Positions 34,413 through 45,858 of a stretch of 64,000 nt of DNA are shown here, piece after piece (within the stretch, counting starts at the first letter, position 1; every line of letters begins with the position of its first letter). Origin of the DNA: Dimorphilus gyrociliatus (Eukaryota > Annelida > Polychaeta > Dinophilidae); the NCBI GenBank assembly GCA_904063045.1, contig CAJFCJ010000020.1, positions 1,170,916-1,234,915 of the forward strand, in the 5' to 3' direction. Below the pieces are notes generated by a model. That model was given only the letters and a program-made list of their open reading frames with translations. It was not told the origin of the DNA and searched no databases. Both the position numbers and the translations under genes were made by a program.

Positions 34413-36281
34413 GGCTATATATATATATTCATTAGTGATTAGTAAAGTAAACTTCGTTCTTCCACGACGTGTTCTTTATATATACAGTTAAACTTCCACG
34501 ACCGTGTTCCGTTCTCTTTATATTTATCTATTTGATATTAGAGGTCGGTGAAAAAGGGGAAATAGGCGAAAATTTAAAAAACCCAAATACACCGGCCTCT
34601 AACCTTTTGGTTTTTGGTCCAGTAAGTTCAGCCAAACATATTTAGTATTTTGGCTATGTGCTATAAGACTAGTGCATACATTCGTTATTGGCTCGTTCAA
34701 CTAAAGAGTTCAAGTATGATTGACAAACACTTTTGATCAAAAACTGCAGTTTTTTCTCTAAACGTTTGTCAAGGCGTTTCTCTAAAAAGACAGTTCCGTT
34801 CTCTATTTATCAAAAGGTGCTTTTTATATTCTTTTTTTATTCCGTCCGAATTTGTTGCCTTTTAAGCATCTGATTCACAATTTGCTTCATTTCTCTTACA
34901 AACTTTCAAACGTTATAAGACGAGTCAAGTTTTTTTTTACATATGGTTACGAATTACATATTTTTATGTATATCTATCTCTCTATGACTATGAACGTTCG
35001 TTCAAACGTTTTCCAAACGACAGTTCAATATTTTATCAAACAGGTGCTTTTTTATATTCGAACTGTGAGAATCTCGTGCTGTTTTGCACATATTTATTCC
35101 GTCCAAAATTATGTTGGCTTTTAAAGAGCCTCGTCAGAAATTTGCTTCTATAGTAACGTTTTATAAAGCGTTCAATCGTTATAGGATAAAAATGAAATTT
35201 TAAATCTTTTATCATACTAAAATTATATATTTTTTGTACCTCTTGAAATATTTTTGCGATTCCAACTGCTGGCAGTTAAAAACGCAAACGTTAAAGATTT
35301 TTTGTATATAATGACGTGTTTACAGTGAGAAACACGACATTAAAAAAATTATGGACAAAAGTTGAAAACCAATGAAATGTAACTGAGTGTATTGGACAGA
35401 TATTTTTTAGATGTTAGGAGTGAGCCGTCTGCTAATTACAAGCTGACTCAACCTAGAGATTAATCAGGAATAACCTAAAACAAGTGCACTTACAGTTTAC
35501 TCTTTGATGTACATTTTCAGTCATCCATTTACAGAAGATTTCCTCATAATATTCAATACAAATTTATTCAATGGTTATTCAATGGAAACACTTGGAAAAG
35601 GGGAAAAGTTGTTTATCAAGTTATAATTCTGAGTGAGCATTAAATACAATACATTTAATCTATCTCTGAAAAAATTTGTTGTCGAAATAAATCATTGTTC
35701 ACATGCAAAATTGTACTTTATATGTTTTACTACCTATTTCTTAGGAGAGGTAAAACAAGGTTAATGCCAAGCAAATAGAAAACTATTCTTATTAAATATT
35801 AATTATCATATTTTGGTTCATTTAGCACAGAATAATACATTAAAAAGCAAAAATATTATCCGAAACGCCTTATCTAACATTTCAAAAAGTTAGTTAGATA
35901 AAGAATATTGCTGCAATTGTAAAAGAATAAAAAAGAAAAGAATGTATACTGTATATATACTGTATATTAGTATATACGGTATATAGATTGCGCATTTTGT
36001 CACTTTAGAAAAGGTGAAGAGTGCACTTGGTAAAATAGAACAAAAAAACGTTCGATACTGAAATGAATGTTGAAAAAACCTATCAATATTTACTAAAGTA
36101 AAAAAAAAAAAAGGGGGAAATATTCTGTCATTTGCACGCTTATTTCCTCAAAAGACTAGAATATAGATATATAGATTATTTAATTAAATATTTCTAATTC
36201 AATGCTTTTTATCAAAACGTATGAAAATGTAAAAAAAGAAAAAGAGATAAAAAAATAGCCTAAGTATAAAATCTAAGTTAC
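34267..36281. other. Long CELF 3' region with TA repeats and a diverged tandem duplication
   Basis: After the CELF stop comes a (TA)n-rich tract (about 34374-34434), then an inverted pair GAGGTCGGTG (34541-34550) and CACCGGCCTC about 40 bp on, which could form a 10-bp stem. Two diverged copies of a block of roughly 170-230 bp follow (from about 34755 and 34990), sharing the order gacagttc, aggtgctttt...atattc, attccgtcc and cgttata. No protein or RNA gene is evident. CELF mRNAs often have long 3' UTRs, so part of this may be transcribed. Confidence 0.5.
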
Positions 36282-37643
36282 TCAAACAATTGATGGTGGA
36301 ATTTCATCAAAATGTTGTAGAGGCGTCATCCTTGTAGAAGAAAGTGATGAAAATCCGTTTGAGTTTGAAAGTTCGGTAGAAAAAACACCAGATGAAGTTG
36401 GTGTTGTTGGAGAGACTAACGAGTTAATTATAGAAATCCGATAATTAATCAAACGCCCCCAAAAAAATAAAAAACGAAATATTTACTTACCAGTGAGTTG
36501 AAGAGAATTTGATATATTGTCTTCTTGAGGCCTCTGACGCTTTGCTTTTAAGAAGCACATGATTGTGAGAGCAATTATCGAGATAACAAGCACAATTGTT
36601 ACACATATAATGAGTGGGAGTAAGATCTTTTCGGAGCTACTAGTTGACCTTTCTGTTGATATAGCCGCTATAAAATGGAATATTAAACAATCATAGAAAA
36701 AAGATAAGGATATGGATTGGGATAATTTAAACCAGATGGAAACGTGACTTACCAAGTGTAACTTTATAAACAGAGCCATTATGATCCATCGGTAATCTTT
36801 CAAATCGGTAAAATCCCTCATCGGAACTTTCAAAGTTTTCTAAATTGAACGTAATCCTATTACCCTCAGTTATAATCTTAATTCTCTGCTCCTTAGGCGT
36901 CTTCCAAATAGTAACTTCCTGACTAACAATAGAAGCAAGGGTCAATTCATCCGCACCAACGGAATCAACTTTAAACCAGATAATAGTATCATACTTTGTC
37001 AAATCGACATCCGTTTTTAAAATTAGGCTAGTTCCTTCTTTTATCCGAATATATTGAATTTCTGAAAAGATAAATATATCTATAGTTTACAATATCTCCA
37101 AATAAACAATCTGTAAAGTTTTTATGTAGCAAGTGCTACGCGACTGATGCGTTTTAATTGAAAAATAATTTAAAGTCAATTCCGCCGGATGGTCACTAAA
37201 AATTTATTTATTGAGCCTTTCTGTTAAGTAAAAAATATGCAATATTTATATATTATTAATAATTTTCTCAATCTATTTGCTTGTAATTTTTCATAAATAT
37301 TCTTCTTCTTCTCTTCCTTGTCTCTTTCTCGTTCGTTTTTTGCTTATTTATAGGTTATTTTTTATTTTATACATCTATCTCTTTCCTTTTATAAATGTCT
37401 TTGCTCTTATTGTATAAAACTACAGTAATTCCTAGATGAGAAGAACGCAATAGAAACAAAAACCCAAATCAATTTTTTAAAAGTACAAAAGTATTAAATT
37501 CATTTCCATTACATTCATGCAATAATTCTAGTTTAATACTATTAGAAAATAGACAATAATGCTGATATCTTACCTCTTATTGCAGTAGAGTTGCAGAATA
37601 AGGTAGAGAATAGAAAATATATTTTTATAAATTCAAAAATCAT
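36282..37643 (-). CDS. Type I membrane protein with an Ig-like domain lacking cysteines
   Basis: Four exons (37574-37643, 36753-37061, 36491-36667, 36282-36415), all joined in phase 1, give about 229 residues. Exon 1 is a signal peptide. Exon 2 has the outline of an Ig V/I-set domain: Ile-Lys-Glu-Gly-Thr-Ser-Leu-Ile-Leu, the core Trp in Ile-Ile-Trp-Phe-Lys, and Phe-Glu-Ser-Ser-Asp-Glu-Gly-Phe-Tyr where Ig domains have Ser-Asp-x-Gly-x-Tyr-x-Cys. Both canonical cysteines are missing. Exon 3 encodes a Ser/Thr stalk and a transmembrane helix (about 140-165). Exon 4 gives a Ser/Thr/Pro-rich tail. One domain per phase-1 exon is typical of Ig superfamily receptors. The specific function is unknown. 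Confidence 0.7.
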
Positions 37644-38399
37644 GGGTTCATATCAATTATATTTTTTTATGTTGAAGGATACTATGGAACAACTCAATTT
37701 TATATACCTACTTGTAAAAATGCTGATTGGGTATTCGCCTATTTAATATTTATAAGTACGTTGTTGGGTCATAAAGCAATTTTTTGTTGTATAATATACA
37801 TCGTCGATTTAACAAACATTAAAGACTTTTTTTATATAAAATCTATTGTTTTCTATTAGTTTCTTTACGTATCAATAGATTGATATATAATCAAATAATC
37901 AACAATTAATTACCTAAGTCAATCCTTTATTTATTTAGTATTAAATGAAAATAGCCCGTTAGAGAACTACAGCTTAAAAGTGTAGGATAAATGCAAAAAA
38001 AAGAGAGAGGAAATGAAAGACAAGTTGATTAAACGTATAAAAAATAAATTGTAACAAATATTAATTGTTTCATTAATAAGTCTAATCGTAAAAAACGATG
38101 TTATTAATGAACTGTTCTATGGATAATTAGTCATTTTTTATGATTTTCCCCTTTTCCCTCTTCCCTTTTATTCTTCTTTATTTACTCTTTTGTTATTATT
38201 CCAACTATTTGCTTGAATATAACACCTTTCCTTTCATTCAAGGTTATTGTGTAACTGTAATTTTTATTGTTTCTACATTTACTTGTTCAATTTTTATGTA
38301 AGGGGATTGAATAATGAACGGCTATAACACGAATTGTCGCTTACATATATGCATACCTTTCAGATTATAATCCCTTAATAAACGAAGTTAAAATAACCG
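37644..38399. other. Intergenic region
   Basis: Very AT-rich spacer between the Ig-like gene promoter and the initiator tRNA. I see no frame or repeat of note. Confidence 0.45.
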
Positions 38400-38471
38400 A
38401 GCAGAGTGGCGCAGTGGAAGCGTGCTGGGCCCATAACCCAGAGGTCCGTGGATCGAAACCACGCTCTGCTA
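38400..38471 (+). tRNA. Initiator tRNA-Met (CAU)
   Basis: The acceptor stem AGCAGAG pairs fully with CTCTGCT, giving the A1:U72 pair of eukaryotic initiators. The D arm is GCGCAGTGGAAGCGT, and the anticodon loop CCCATAA sits in a three-G:C stem (CTGGG/CCCAG). The T loop is ATCGAAA rather than TTCGA, also an initiator trait. The discriminator is A, and a long T run starts near 38480 as terminator. There is no intron. Confidence 0.96.
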
Positions 38472-39809
38472 CGAGGTGTATTTTTTTTTTCTTCATATTG
38501 TGTTTTTTATAGCAAGAATAAAACATTGTTAATATTTCAAACCAACCATAAAACACTAATTTTATTAGTATAAGTAAGAAGAATAACAAAATAATTTATT
38601 TTTACAAGACACTAGCGACATCTATAGTTTTTCCACAAAATAGTAACTATAACAAATTCTACTAAAAGCAAGATACATATAAAACATTCCGCATTTTTCA
38701 AATACAATAATTAACATAAAATGAACAAATTAGGCGTATACTTGTCAATTTTATCAAAAAAATAAGTTTTTAACCAATTTTTCATACAAATAGCCTGTGT
38801 AAACTTCTCTTTTTATATATAGGGACTTAAAAAAAGACTTATAAATGTAGGAATGTTTGAAATTGTAGTTCTTAATATAATTAGTTATTGAAATATTCTA
38901 TAAATGTAGATTATAAATGGATTTGGATTAGGATATTTTTTATTTTAGGTAGAGAATGAAGTAGAATACAACTATTCAATTCATTCAATTAGATTCACTT
39001 TTATTGTAGAGTATGGGAATTTTTTTATACATAGGTATATAGAAAAAACATAAGAGAGAGAGAGAGAGAGAGACTAATCCATTTTTTCATTATTCCTGCC
39101 CAAGGTAGGGCAGTTGCTTCCTAGAAATACAAAATTGGAAAGGCGTTTCCTGTATTACTCTTTTAATTCTTTATCCAATAACACAAAGCTAACAACTTGT
39201 CCAAATAATGAAAATTTTTTAATGATATAAGTATCTTTATGTTGGAATCGATTATGAATTTGATTAAAATAAAATATAAATTCAGTAAAACATAGGCCTA
39301 ATTAGGAAGAAAAAACCTAATAGATTTCTAATAAAAACATATAACAAAACAACATAAACAATGGAGAGAGAGAGAGAGAGAGAGAGAGAAACTGGCTGTT
39401 GATCTCTTGTTATTTAATTTAATTATTAGTTTCATCTTAAATATCAACAAATGTCAATACAGAGTAGAGATTTAATACTATAGACATTTTTTTAAGGAAA
39501 GGTACAATCTACATAGGCTTCAGTTTGTCGGTAAATTGTCCGTAAATTGCATTATATAATGTGCATATTCATCTGTAATATGTGAATTATTGATGTATCA
39601 ATTTTTTATGAACTCTTAATATACTCATTAACATAATGGAGAAAAATACTTTTCGTTTTAAATTTTATTTCAAGATAAATAAATACGGAGAAATTCTTCA
39701 CACAACAACGCCATTGACTATATTGACAACGACAATAAAACATTTAATCTATTAATTTTCTAGTCTAAACCTGTCCAGTCGCTGTTTTTTAATAGTTTTA
39801 TTGAACTGT
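38472..39809. other. Intergenic region with (GA)n microsatellites and a CTCF-like word
   Basis: Two (GA)n tracts lie at about 39053-39073 and 39363-39390. At 38614-38628 the minus strand reads ACTATAGATGTCGCT, one base off the AGATGGCGCT core. Short antisense frames around 39752-40015 mirror exon 1 of the next gene. No gene is supported. Confidence 0.5.
39053..39073. repeat. (GA)n microsatellite
   Basis: About ten AG units in intergenic DNA. A second, longer tract of about fourteen units lies at 39363-39390, roughly 300 bp further on. Confidence 0.85.
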
Positions 39810-42048
39810 ATGAATAACATGGCCGATAGAGAGATCGCAAGAAAGAATTTCTTACAGCGAAGGCATAAGTCCTGGTCAGAGAAAGTGATAAAGAGTGACG
39901 CATTCGCAAAGTTCCGGAGTAAGGAAATGGGTGATATTCCGGAAAAGGACTGCACTCCAATGGAAGAATTTAAAAATGAAATTGATCTACAGGAAGATGA
40001 GCTTCCTTCAGCCATTCAACAAAAGCGGGAAATCGAAACAATTGATAATGAAAGCACTTGTTCATATGCGGGTAAACAATCTTAATATCCTTCTGTTTAA
40101 GATTAACTAAAAATGTATTAAACAATTAATGAAGTCATCTAAGAGAAGTGAAAGATTAAAATCAAAATATCTTCTTATATAAAATCGTTAGAATCAAAAC
40201 AACGTCTAATGATATAATATCTATTTTTTCGTTAATTATTCATAATTATTTTAACTATTAGAGAACATGTTTTGATTTATAAAGTAAAATTTCTTATGTG
40301 GCAAACACTGTAAAGGAATTTTGTTTGTTCACCTTACCGCTACTTGAAGAAAATATTTTAAACATGTTTGATATGCTGTATACAGACAGTATTTCTTTAT
40401 AGAGATATTGTCTTGAAATAGATCATTACGTGCCTATATTTATCTATAGTAATCTCTTTTCAAGTTTAATTTTTTTCTTTTCTTCTCTTCAGTTACTTTT
40501 TGACTAAAGTTAGGAGGATGAAAAGGAGGTCAATAACTGTTATCGTCTTATTAAATGATTTGCTATATACTCCTTTTCTTATCTTAAATAAATGTATTTG
40601 ATTTACTTGATTCATTTTTCTAACTATGTAAATAATCTTGATAACAAAGTTAAATAGACTTTATCCTCTTTTCTAGTTTCTCGGTCTTGGTATAAGAAAT
40701 GGGAAGATTATGTTGGAATATCGTCAAATTACGATCCTTCAATTCAATATCCGATTCCTGGACCAATTTGCATGGATATTCATAACGAAAGTAATAATGA
40801 GTTTATTAGCGAGGAGGCGTGGAAAATGTTTGTTAAATGGTACGGCGTAAACAAATTACATCATTTGGACAGGAAACATTTATATTTCAAGGATGAGAAG
40901 GTGTTTGATGTTTGTATTCTAACACCTTTCTCTGGAATTACTGAACACAGAGTAAAGAAGTTTAATAGGTTTGAATTTATTGAATTTTCATCGATTAAAT
41001 GTGAACAATCCTACTTATGAACTTTAGATTCGAAGAGATTGGCTGGGTAGAACTTCAAATGAGACAGATGTTTCAAGTTCTTGAAACTAAGGAGACCCGA
41101 TTATGGATAAGTGAAAAAGGGCAAATGCCCAAATTCAGGCAATTATTGACAAGATCCAGGTATAATTTTTAATAAAATTATTATAAAAACATTTAACAAA
41201 GCCAAATCGAACTCTTTAGAATGTTGAATGATTGCATTGTTAGAGATAAAACGTACATATTGGCAATTGAAGAATTGAATGAAAATCGTTGGACAACAGG
41301 AGAACCGGGAGCCCCTAAGGGCTCTCTAGAGAAATATTCGGATCTTGTGCAATTTAAATTTCCTAGTACTAATGCGTTTGAAAGTGAAATTAATAAACTT
41401 TTAAAGAATCTTTCTGCTGAAATGGCGGAATCTATTAGAAAGAGTACGGAACAGGTTGTTAAAAACTCTCAACAACTTATGGAAAGGAAAGAAGTTAACT
41501 TGGATGAAAAACTGAAGAAAGTTCTTAACAAAATGGAAGAATACGAACAGAAATTATCTGAAATTAAGAAACAAAAAGTCGATATAGACGAAAGGGAACA
41601 GAAGTTAAGTAAAAAATTAAAAGAATTGGAACAAAGGGAAAGTACAATCGATTTTAGAGAAAATAAATTTGAAAAGGAGAAAGAAGAGATTATAAATTTA
41701 AATAAAATTCTTGAATCAAAGGTAAAGTTAGAAGTAGGAGGACAATCTTTTTCAACTTCCCTTAATACTCTAACAAAAGAAGAGGATTCACTATTAGCAA
41801 CGATGTTTAGTGGATGTCATAAATTGCAACCGGATCAAGATGGAGTCTACTTCATAGATAGGGACGGAGTTCATTTCCGTTATATCCTAAATTACTTAAG
41901 AGATTCAACAATAGATCTTGGAACATTACCACAAGATATTTCTGTATTAAGACAAATATTAAGTGAAGTGAAATACTACAAGTTATCAAACTTTGCGGAT
42001 AGGTTGGAAAAGTTTATCAATTCATTCCCACATTCAGCAAAATCTTGA
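39810..42048 (+). CDS. DUSP-UBL-coiled-coil-KCTD(T1) fusion protein
   Basis: Four exons (39810-40071, 40677-40968, 41028-41159, 41220-42048) give about 504 residues. Residues about 90-190 match the DUSP domain of ubiquitin proteases such as USP4/11/15: Trp-Tyr-Lys-Lys-Trp-Glu-Asp-Tyr-Val-Gly, then Pro-Gly-Pro-Ile, then Glu-Glu-Ala-Trp...Trp-Tyr-Gly. Residues about 205-260 resemble the ubiquitin-like domain that follows DUSP in those enzymes (Glu-Thr-Arg-Leu-Trp-Ile...Leu-x-Ile-Glu-Glu-Leu-Asn-Glu-Asn-x-Trp). No USP catalytic domain follows. Instead there is a coiled coil (about 290-395) and a T1/BTB domain of KCTD type (about 397-490; Leu-Glu-Val-Gly-Gly...Phe-Ile-Asp-Arg-Asp-Gly-Val-His-Phe-Arg-Tyr-Ile-Leu-Asn-Tyr-Leu-Arg). 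KCTD proteins are often cullin-3 substrate adaptors, so I infer a ubiquitin-pathway adaptor. Confidence 0.8.
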
Positions 42049-42536
42049 ATCACTTTTCTTTTTTTCCCTTTGATCACCAAAAACTCATTAACTGGTGTTA
42101 ATTACTATTTTCCCCCCTTTTTTTGGGATTTTATTGTCTAGTGATCGTATTCTGCAGGTTATTGGTTTTTTTTCTATATATATATATACTGTATATTCCT
42201 TATTTGGCAATAGCTATTCATAATTATACAGTTTTTATCAAATTAAGTTTATATTTGTCCAAAATAAACGACTGATTAGTAATAAAAAGAATCTACACTT
42301 GAGAGACTTTATTCTTATACTTTATAAATATCTTCTTTGGGAATGCTTAATCTACAGTAAAAGATTTTAGCGATATTTAAGATTGATCACTAATCATTTA
42401 AATATACCATAGCGCCATCTATAAAGGAAACAAGAAATTGAAGTAAGGATTTCCCACTAGGAAACCCCCTTCGAAAGCATGCTTGTGTACAAATTTTTTA
42501 AATTCTTATGTTCTTAAATAACGTTCTACTCTAATA
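42049..42536. promoter_or_regulatory. Spacer with CTCF/YY1-like word
   Basis: 3' UTR of the fusion gene with a short TA tract near 42175-42188, then the BCDIN3D promoter. The minus strand at 42411-42425 reads TTTATAGATGGCGCT, with a perfect AGATGGCGCT core, about 115-125 bp before the start codon. Confidence 0.4.
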
Positions 42537-43304
42537 ATGGAAAAAGAAAGAGAGCCTGGTTCGGCTCGTTTTGGAAATTTTATCAACTATTATTCATTCA
42601 ATCCACCATCTGAAAGGCTTAAATTAATAGAGAAAGATTTCTTAAAAGATTTCATATTTAATGAAGGAAAAACGATATATATTTTAGACATTGGTTGTAA
42701 TACAGGCGTATGTTGCTTATTTTCATTATTATATTCTTAAAATATCTTTAGTAATTATAATCTCTTTTATCTTTAGGATTTAACTAGAGAATTCTATAAG
42801 AACTACTGCCAAGAATATCAATGCAAAATTCTTGGTATAGACCTGGATGAGACTCTGATAGAAAGAGCAAAATCAAGTGCTGAAAATGGAGAGAATATGG
42901 ACTTTCAAACAATAAATATTATATCTGAATACGATAGACTATTATCCTATATGAAGGAGAAGAATATTAATAAATTCGATCTTATCAACTGTTTTTCCGT
43001 ACTTATGTGGATTCATCTAAATCATGGTGATGAAATACTTCAAATTTTTCTTCGGAATATTTCTCTTTTATCAGATAATATTCTCATCGAAATTCAACCT
43101 TGGAAGTGCTACAGAAACGCTCGTAGAAGAATGAAGAAATTAGATTGCAATAACTTCTCACAATTTGATAAATTACAATTAAAAAATCCAGATAAGAATA
43201 TATCAGATATTCTTCTGTGTGAAAATATAAATTTTATTAAAAAAAAGTGCCTAGGCGTTACACAATGGGGACGAAAACTAGTTCATTTTCAAAAAAATTC
43301 ATAA
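42537..43304 (+). CDS. BCDIN3D: RNA 5'-monophosphate methyltransferase
   Basis: Two exons (42537-42707 and 42777-43304, phase 0) give 232 residues (human 292). BCDIN3D methylates the 5' monophosphate of cytoplasmic tRNA-His and some pre-miRNAs. Typical motifs are present: the N-terminal Phe-Gly-Asn-Phe...Tyr-Tyr-Ser-Phe-Asn-Pro-Pro, SAM-binding motif I Leu-Asp-Ile-Gly-Cys-Asn-Thr-Gly-Asp-Leu, Gly-Ile-Asp-Leu-Asp, the Bin3 signature Trp-Ile-His-Leu-Asn-His-Gly-Asp, and Pro-Trp-Lys-Cys-Tyr. It is shorter than the vertebrate protein at both ends and in a middle loop. The close relative MEPCE has a different N-terminus and is much longer. Confidence 0.92.
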
Positions 43305-43629
43305 AGCTTATCAAAATATGCCTTGTAGTCTTTTTTTCTTGTTGTTTTGTTTGTAATTTAAATTCAATATATTTCGATATTAGAGTTAAGCTTAATCATA
43401 TCCTCGAAAACATATGATAATGACTAGTAAATCAATTATTCAGAATTTTGATGGTCAGATTTCAAATCAGACGAAGGTACATCAGCTGATTTCTGATTTA
43501 CCTATAATCTCTCATTAGTGATAATATCCAGTACGTCAGAAGGCATTATCTAAAGGAAATGTCAGATAATAAAGCATTCAAAAGTGGAGATTTCTGGTGG
43601 CTAACTTAGTTTAACGAGAAGCTTAGAAG
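43305..43629. other. Intergenic region
   Basis: AT-rich spacer carrying the BCDIN3D 3' end and the carboxylesterase promoter. A palindromic-looking stretch of repeated TCAGAT/ATCTGA words occurs at about 43452-43500. Nothing else is seen. Confidence 0.4.
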
Positions 43630-45791
43630 ATGAAAATACCATTGTCTTTCATTATTATTGTATTTTTATTTAGTGTAGTTATTAATGGAGATTCAACTTC
43701 CTCCGATACTGTTGTAGCAACAAAGAGTGGTCTATTGAGAGGATCTGTAAAGTTAACTTCTAAAAATGAAAAATATTCAGAGTTTGTCGGAATTCCCTAT
43801 GGTAAATCTCCAACTGGTAAACTTAGATTTGCCAAGTCAGAACCACCTGAAAGATGGAATGGCATCAGAAATGCAACGGAATTCGGTCCACATTGCCCTC
43901 AACTTATTGCAATGTTATATCCTTTAATTGGTTATAGTGACGAAGTTAGTGAAGATTGTTTATCGATGAACATTTGGATTCCCGGAGAGGTTGATTCGAC
44001 AAAAAATCTTCCCGTCATGATGTATTTGTATGGCGGTGCTTTTTTACTAGGAATGGGTCAAATGTATCCCGGGCAAGACTTGGCTATTAATGGGAATGTA
44101 ATCGTCTTAAATATTAATTACAGGTTAGATTTAAATTACATTGTACAATGCATTTGTAATATTTTTCGATTGACAACTTATGTCTAATTTCATTAGGGTA
44201 AGTTCCTTAGGATTTCTTTCAACGATGGATTCTGCAGCTAAAGGCAACTGGGCTCTATGGGACATGAAACTGGCTTTAGAATGGATTAAAGATAATATAA
44301 AAGGTTTTGGAGGTAATCCAGATCAAGTTACTGTATTCGGCGAATCTGCTGGAGGTTCTGCTACTAGTCTACTGTCTCTTTCTCAGCAAACGAACTCTCT
44401 CTTTAAATCAGCTATCGCTCATAGTGGATCTGCTTCCGTTGAGCGTGACATGACTGAACTAACTCGACGACTAGCCGAAAGCTTCGGTTGCGATGATGAC
44501 GATAATGTGCAAATGATTGACTGTTTAAGGTAATTAAAATTTACAACTTACAGCATAAAACGATTGCATTATTCAAATCATTTGATAATTTAGAGAGGAG
44601 GATGCTGAAGACTTGGATTTATGGAGTTTAATTACTATGGGTGGAAGTGGCAGTTGGAGACCAGTTGTTGATGGTGAATTTTTAACCAAACATCCAAGCG
44701 AGTTATGGTCGGAAGGAGCCGCGAAATCAGTAAGATTTATGACCGGTAATTTGCATCATGACATGGCTGGCTTAATTATTTTAAATCCAGTTGGTTAGTA
44801 ATTAATACAATAGAATTGTTGTCATATTTTAAAAAAAAATTAAAAAAAACCAGGTTTACCCTACGGAGACGCTCTTAGCATAACGTCTACAAAGAATGGA
44901 ACTATAGCCTTCGTGAATGGTCTTTGTTCAAGTGCAAAAAACTCATCAGATGTATGCAAGGAGGTTTGGAAAAGATATCCTGGCATGGATGACGATGATA
45001 TGGCAAAAAGAACACTGGCAACTATTTACTTGGCAACAGATTGGGTATTTGGCAGCGGATCAAACTTTGAAGCACGAGCTCATTCAATGCACTCTGATGT
45101 AGGATCTTATATGTTTAACTTACAGCATGACATGTCATTTTTGGAATATCCAAATTATATAAATGGCTCTCACTTGGATGATTGCTATCCTCTGTTTGGA
45201 GAGCCTTTCCTCCTTGATATGAGACATTCTTTCTTGGAACAACAAGAGTGGAGTGAAGGAGACAAGCAATATACGAAAAATCTTAGATCTTATTGGTTAA
45301 ATTTTGTTAAAACTGGGTTAGCATATTCAATAACCTTTTCCAATTAGCACTGAGTAATCTAAATGAATAATTTTAGAAATCCAAATGAAGGACCTCATAG
45401 CGTACCTGCTAATTGGCCTACATACAATAAAAGTGAGAATTTGATCTTGAGAATAACCCAACATATGAGTCAATCGAGCGTTGAGCAGCTGGATGATAAG
45501 AAATTAGATAATTACAATTTCTTTAATAATATACAAAGAAACATAAAGTCTGAGAATGAAAACCAATCAAAATGTAATTATATAAATATTTCATTAATTT
45601 TTTCTATTGTTTTATCTTTGTTTGCAGTCGACCTCATGGAAGCCATATCTCAATTTCTTGAGAAGATGGAACCTCTTTTCCAGCAGTTTCCCAGTTTTGA
45701 GAAACGTGTATTAAACAAGATAAATAAAACGATCTCAAGAGTGATTAAAAATCGTATGAGAAAACACCTTAAACGTCCTAAGAAGCAATAA
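43630..45791 (+). CDS. Secreted carboxylesterase (type B)
   Basis: Exons 43630-44123, 44197-44529, 44594-44793, 44854-45316 and 45377-45573, then 45628-45791. The last 54-bp intron is a multiple of three with GTAATT...TTTGCAG ends, so the frame also reads through it (616 residues spliced, 634 unspliced). A signal peptide covers residues 1-20. The alpha/beta-hydrolase core has the nucleophile elbow Gly-Glu-Ser-Ala-Gly-Gly with Ser at 215, a catalytic His at about 449 in Ser-His-Leu-Asp-Asp, and an acid that is Asp (about 332) rather than the usual Glu. The oxyanion loop is Tyr-Gly-Gly-Ala (134-137) instead of His-Gly-Gly-Gly. The C-terminus is an unusual strongly basic helical tail (Lys/Arg-rich). 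It probably hydrolyses esters outside the cell; the substrate is unknown. It is tail to tail with the next gene (67 bp). Confidence 0.88.
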
Positions 45792-45858
45792 ATAATAAGT
45801 TTATAACAAATTTGAGAAAACTGTACTGTTAAGCTTTCAATATATAATACATTTTCCT

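Noticed and set aside
39752-40015. Two overlapping minus-strand frames
   Set aside because: They mirror exon 1 of the DUSP-KCTD gene, whose plus-strand frame continues correctly into a DUSP domain.
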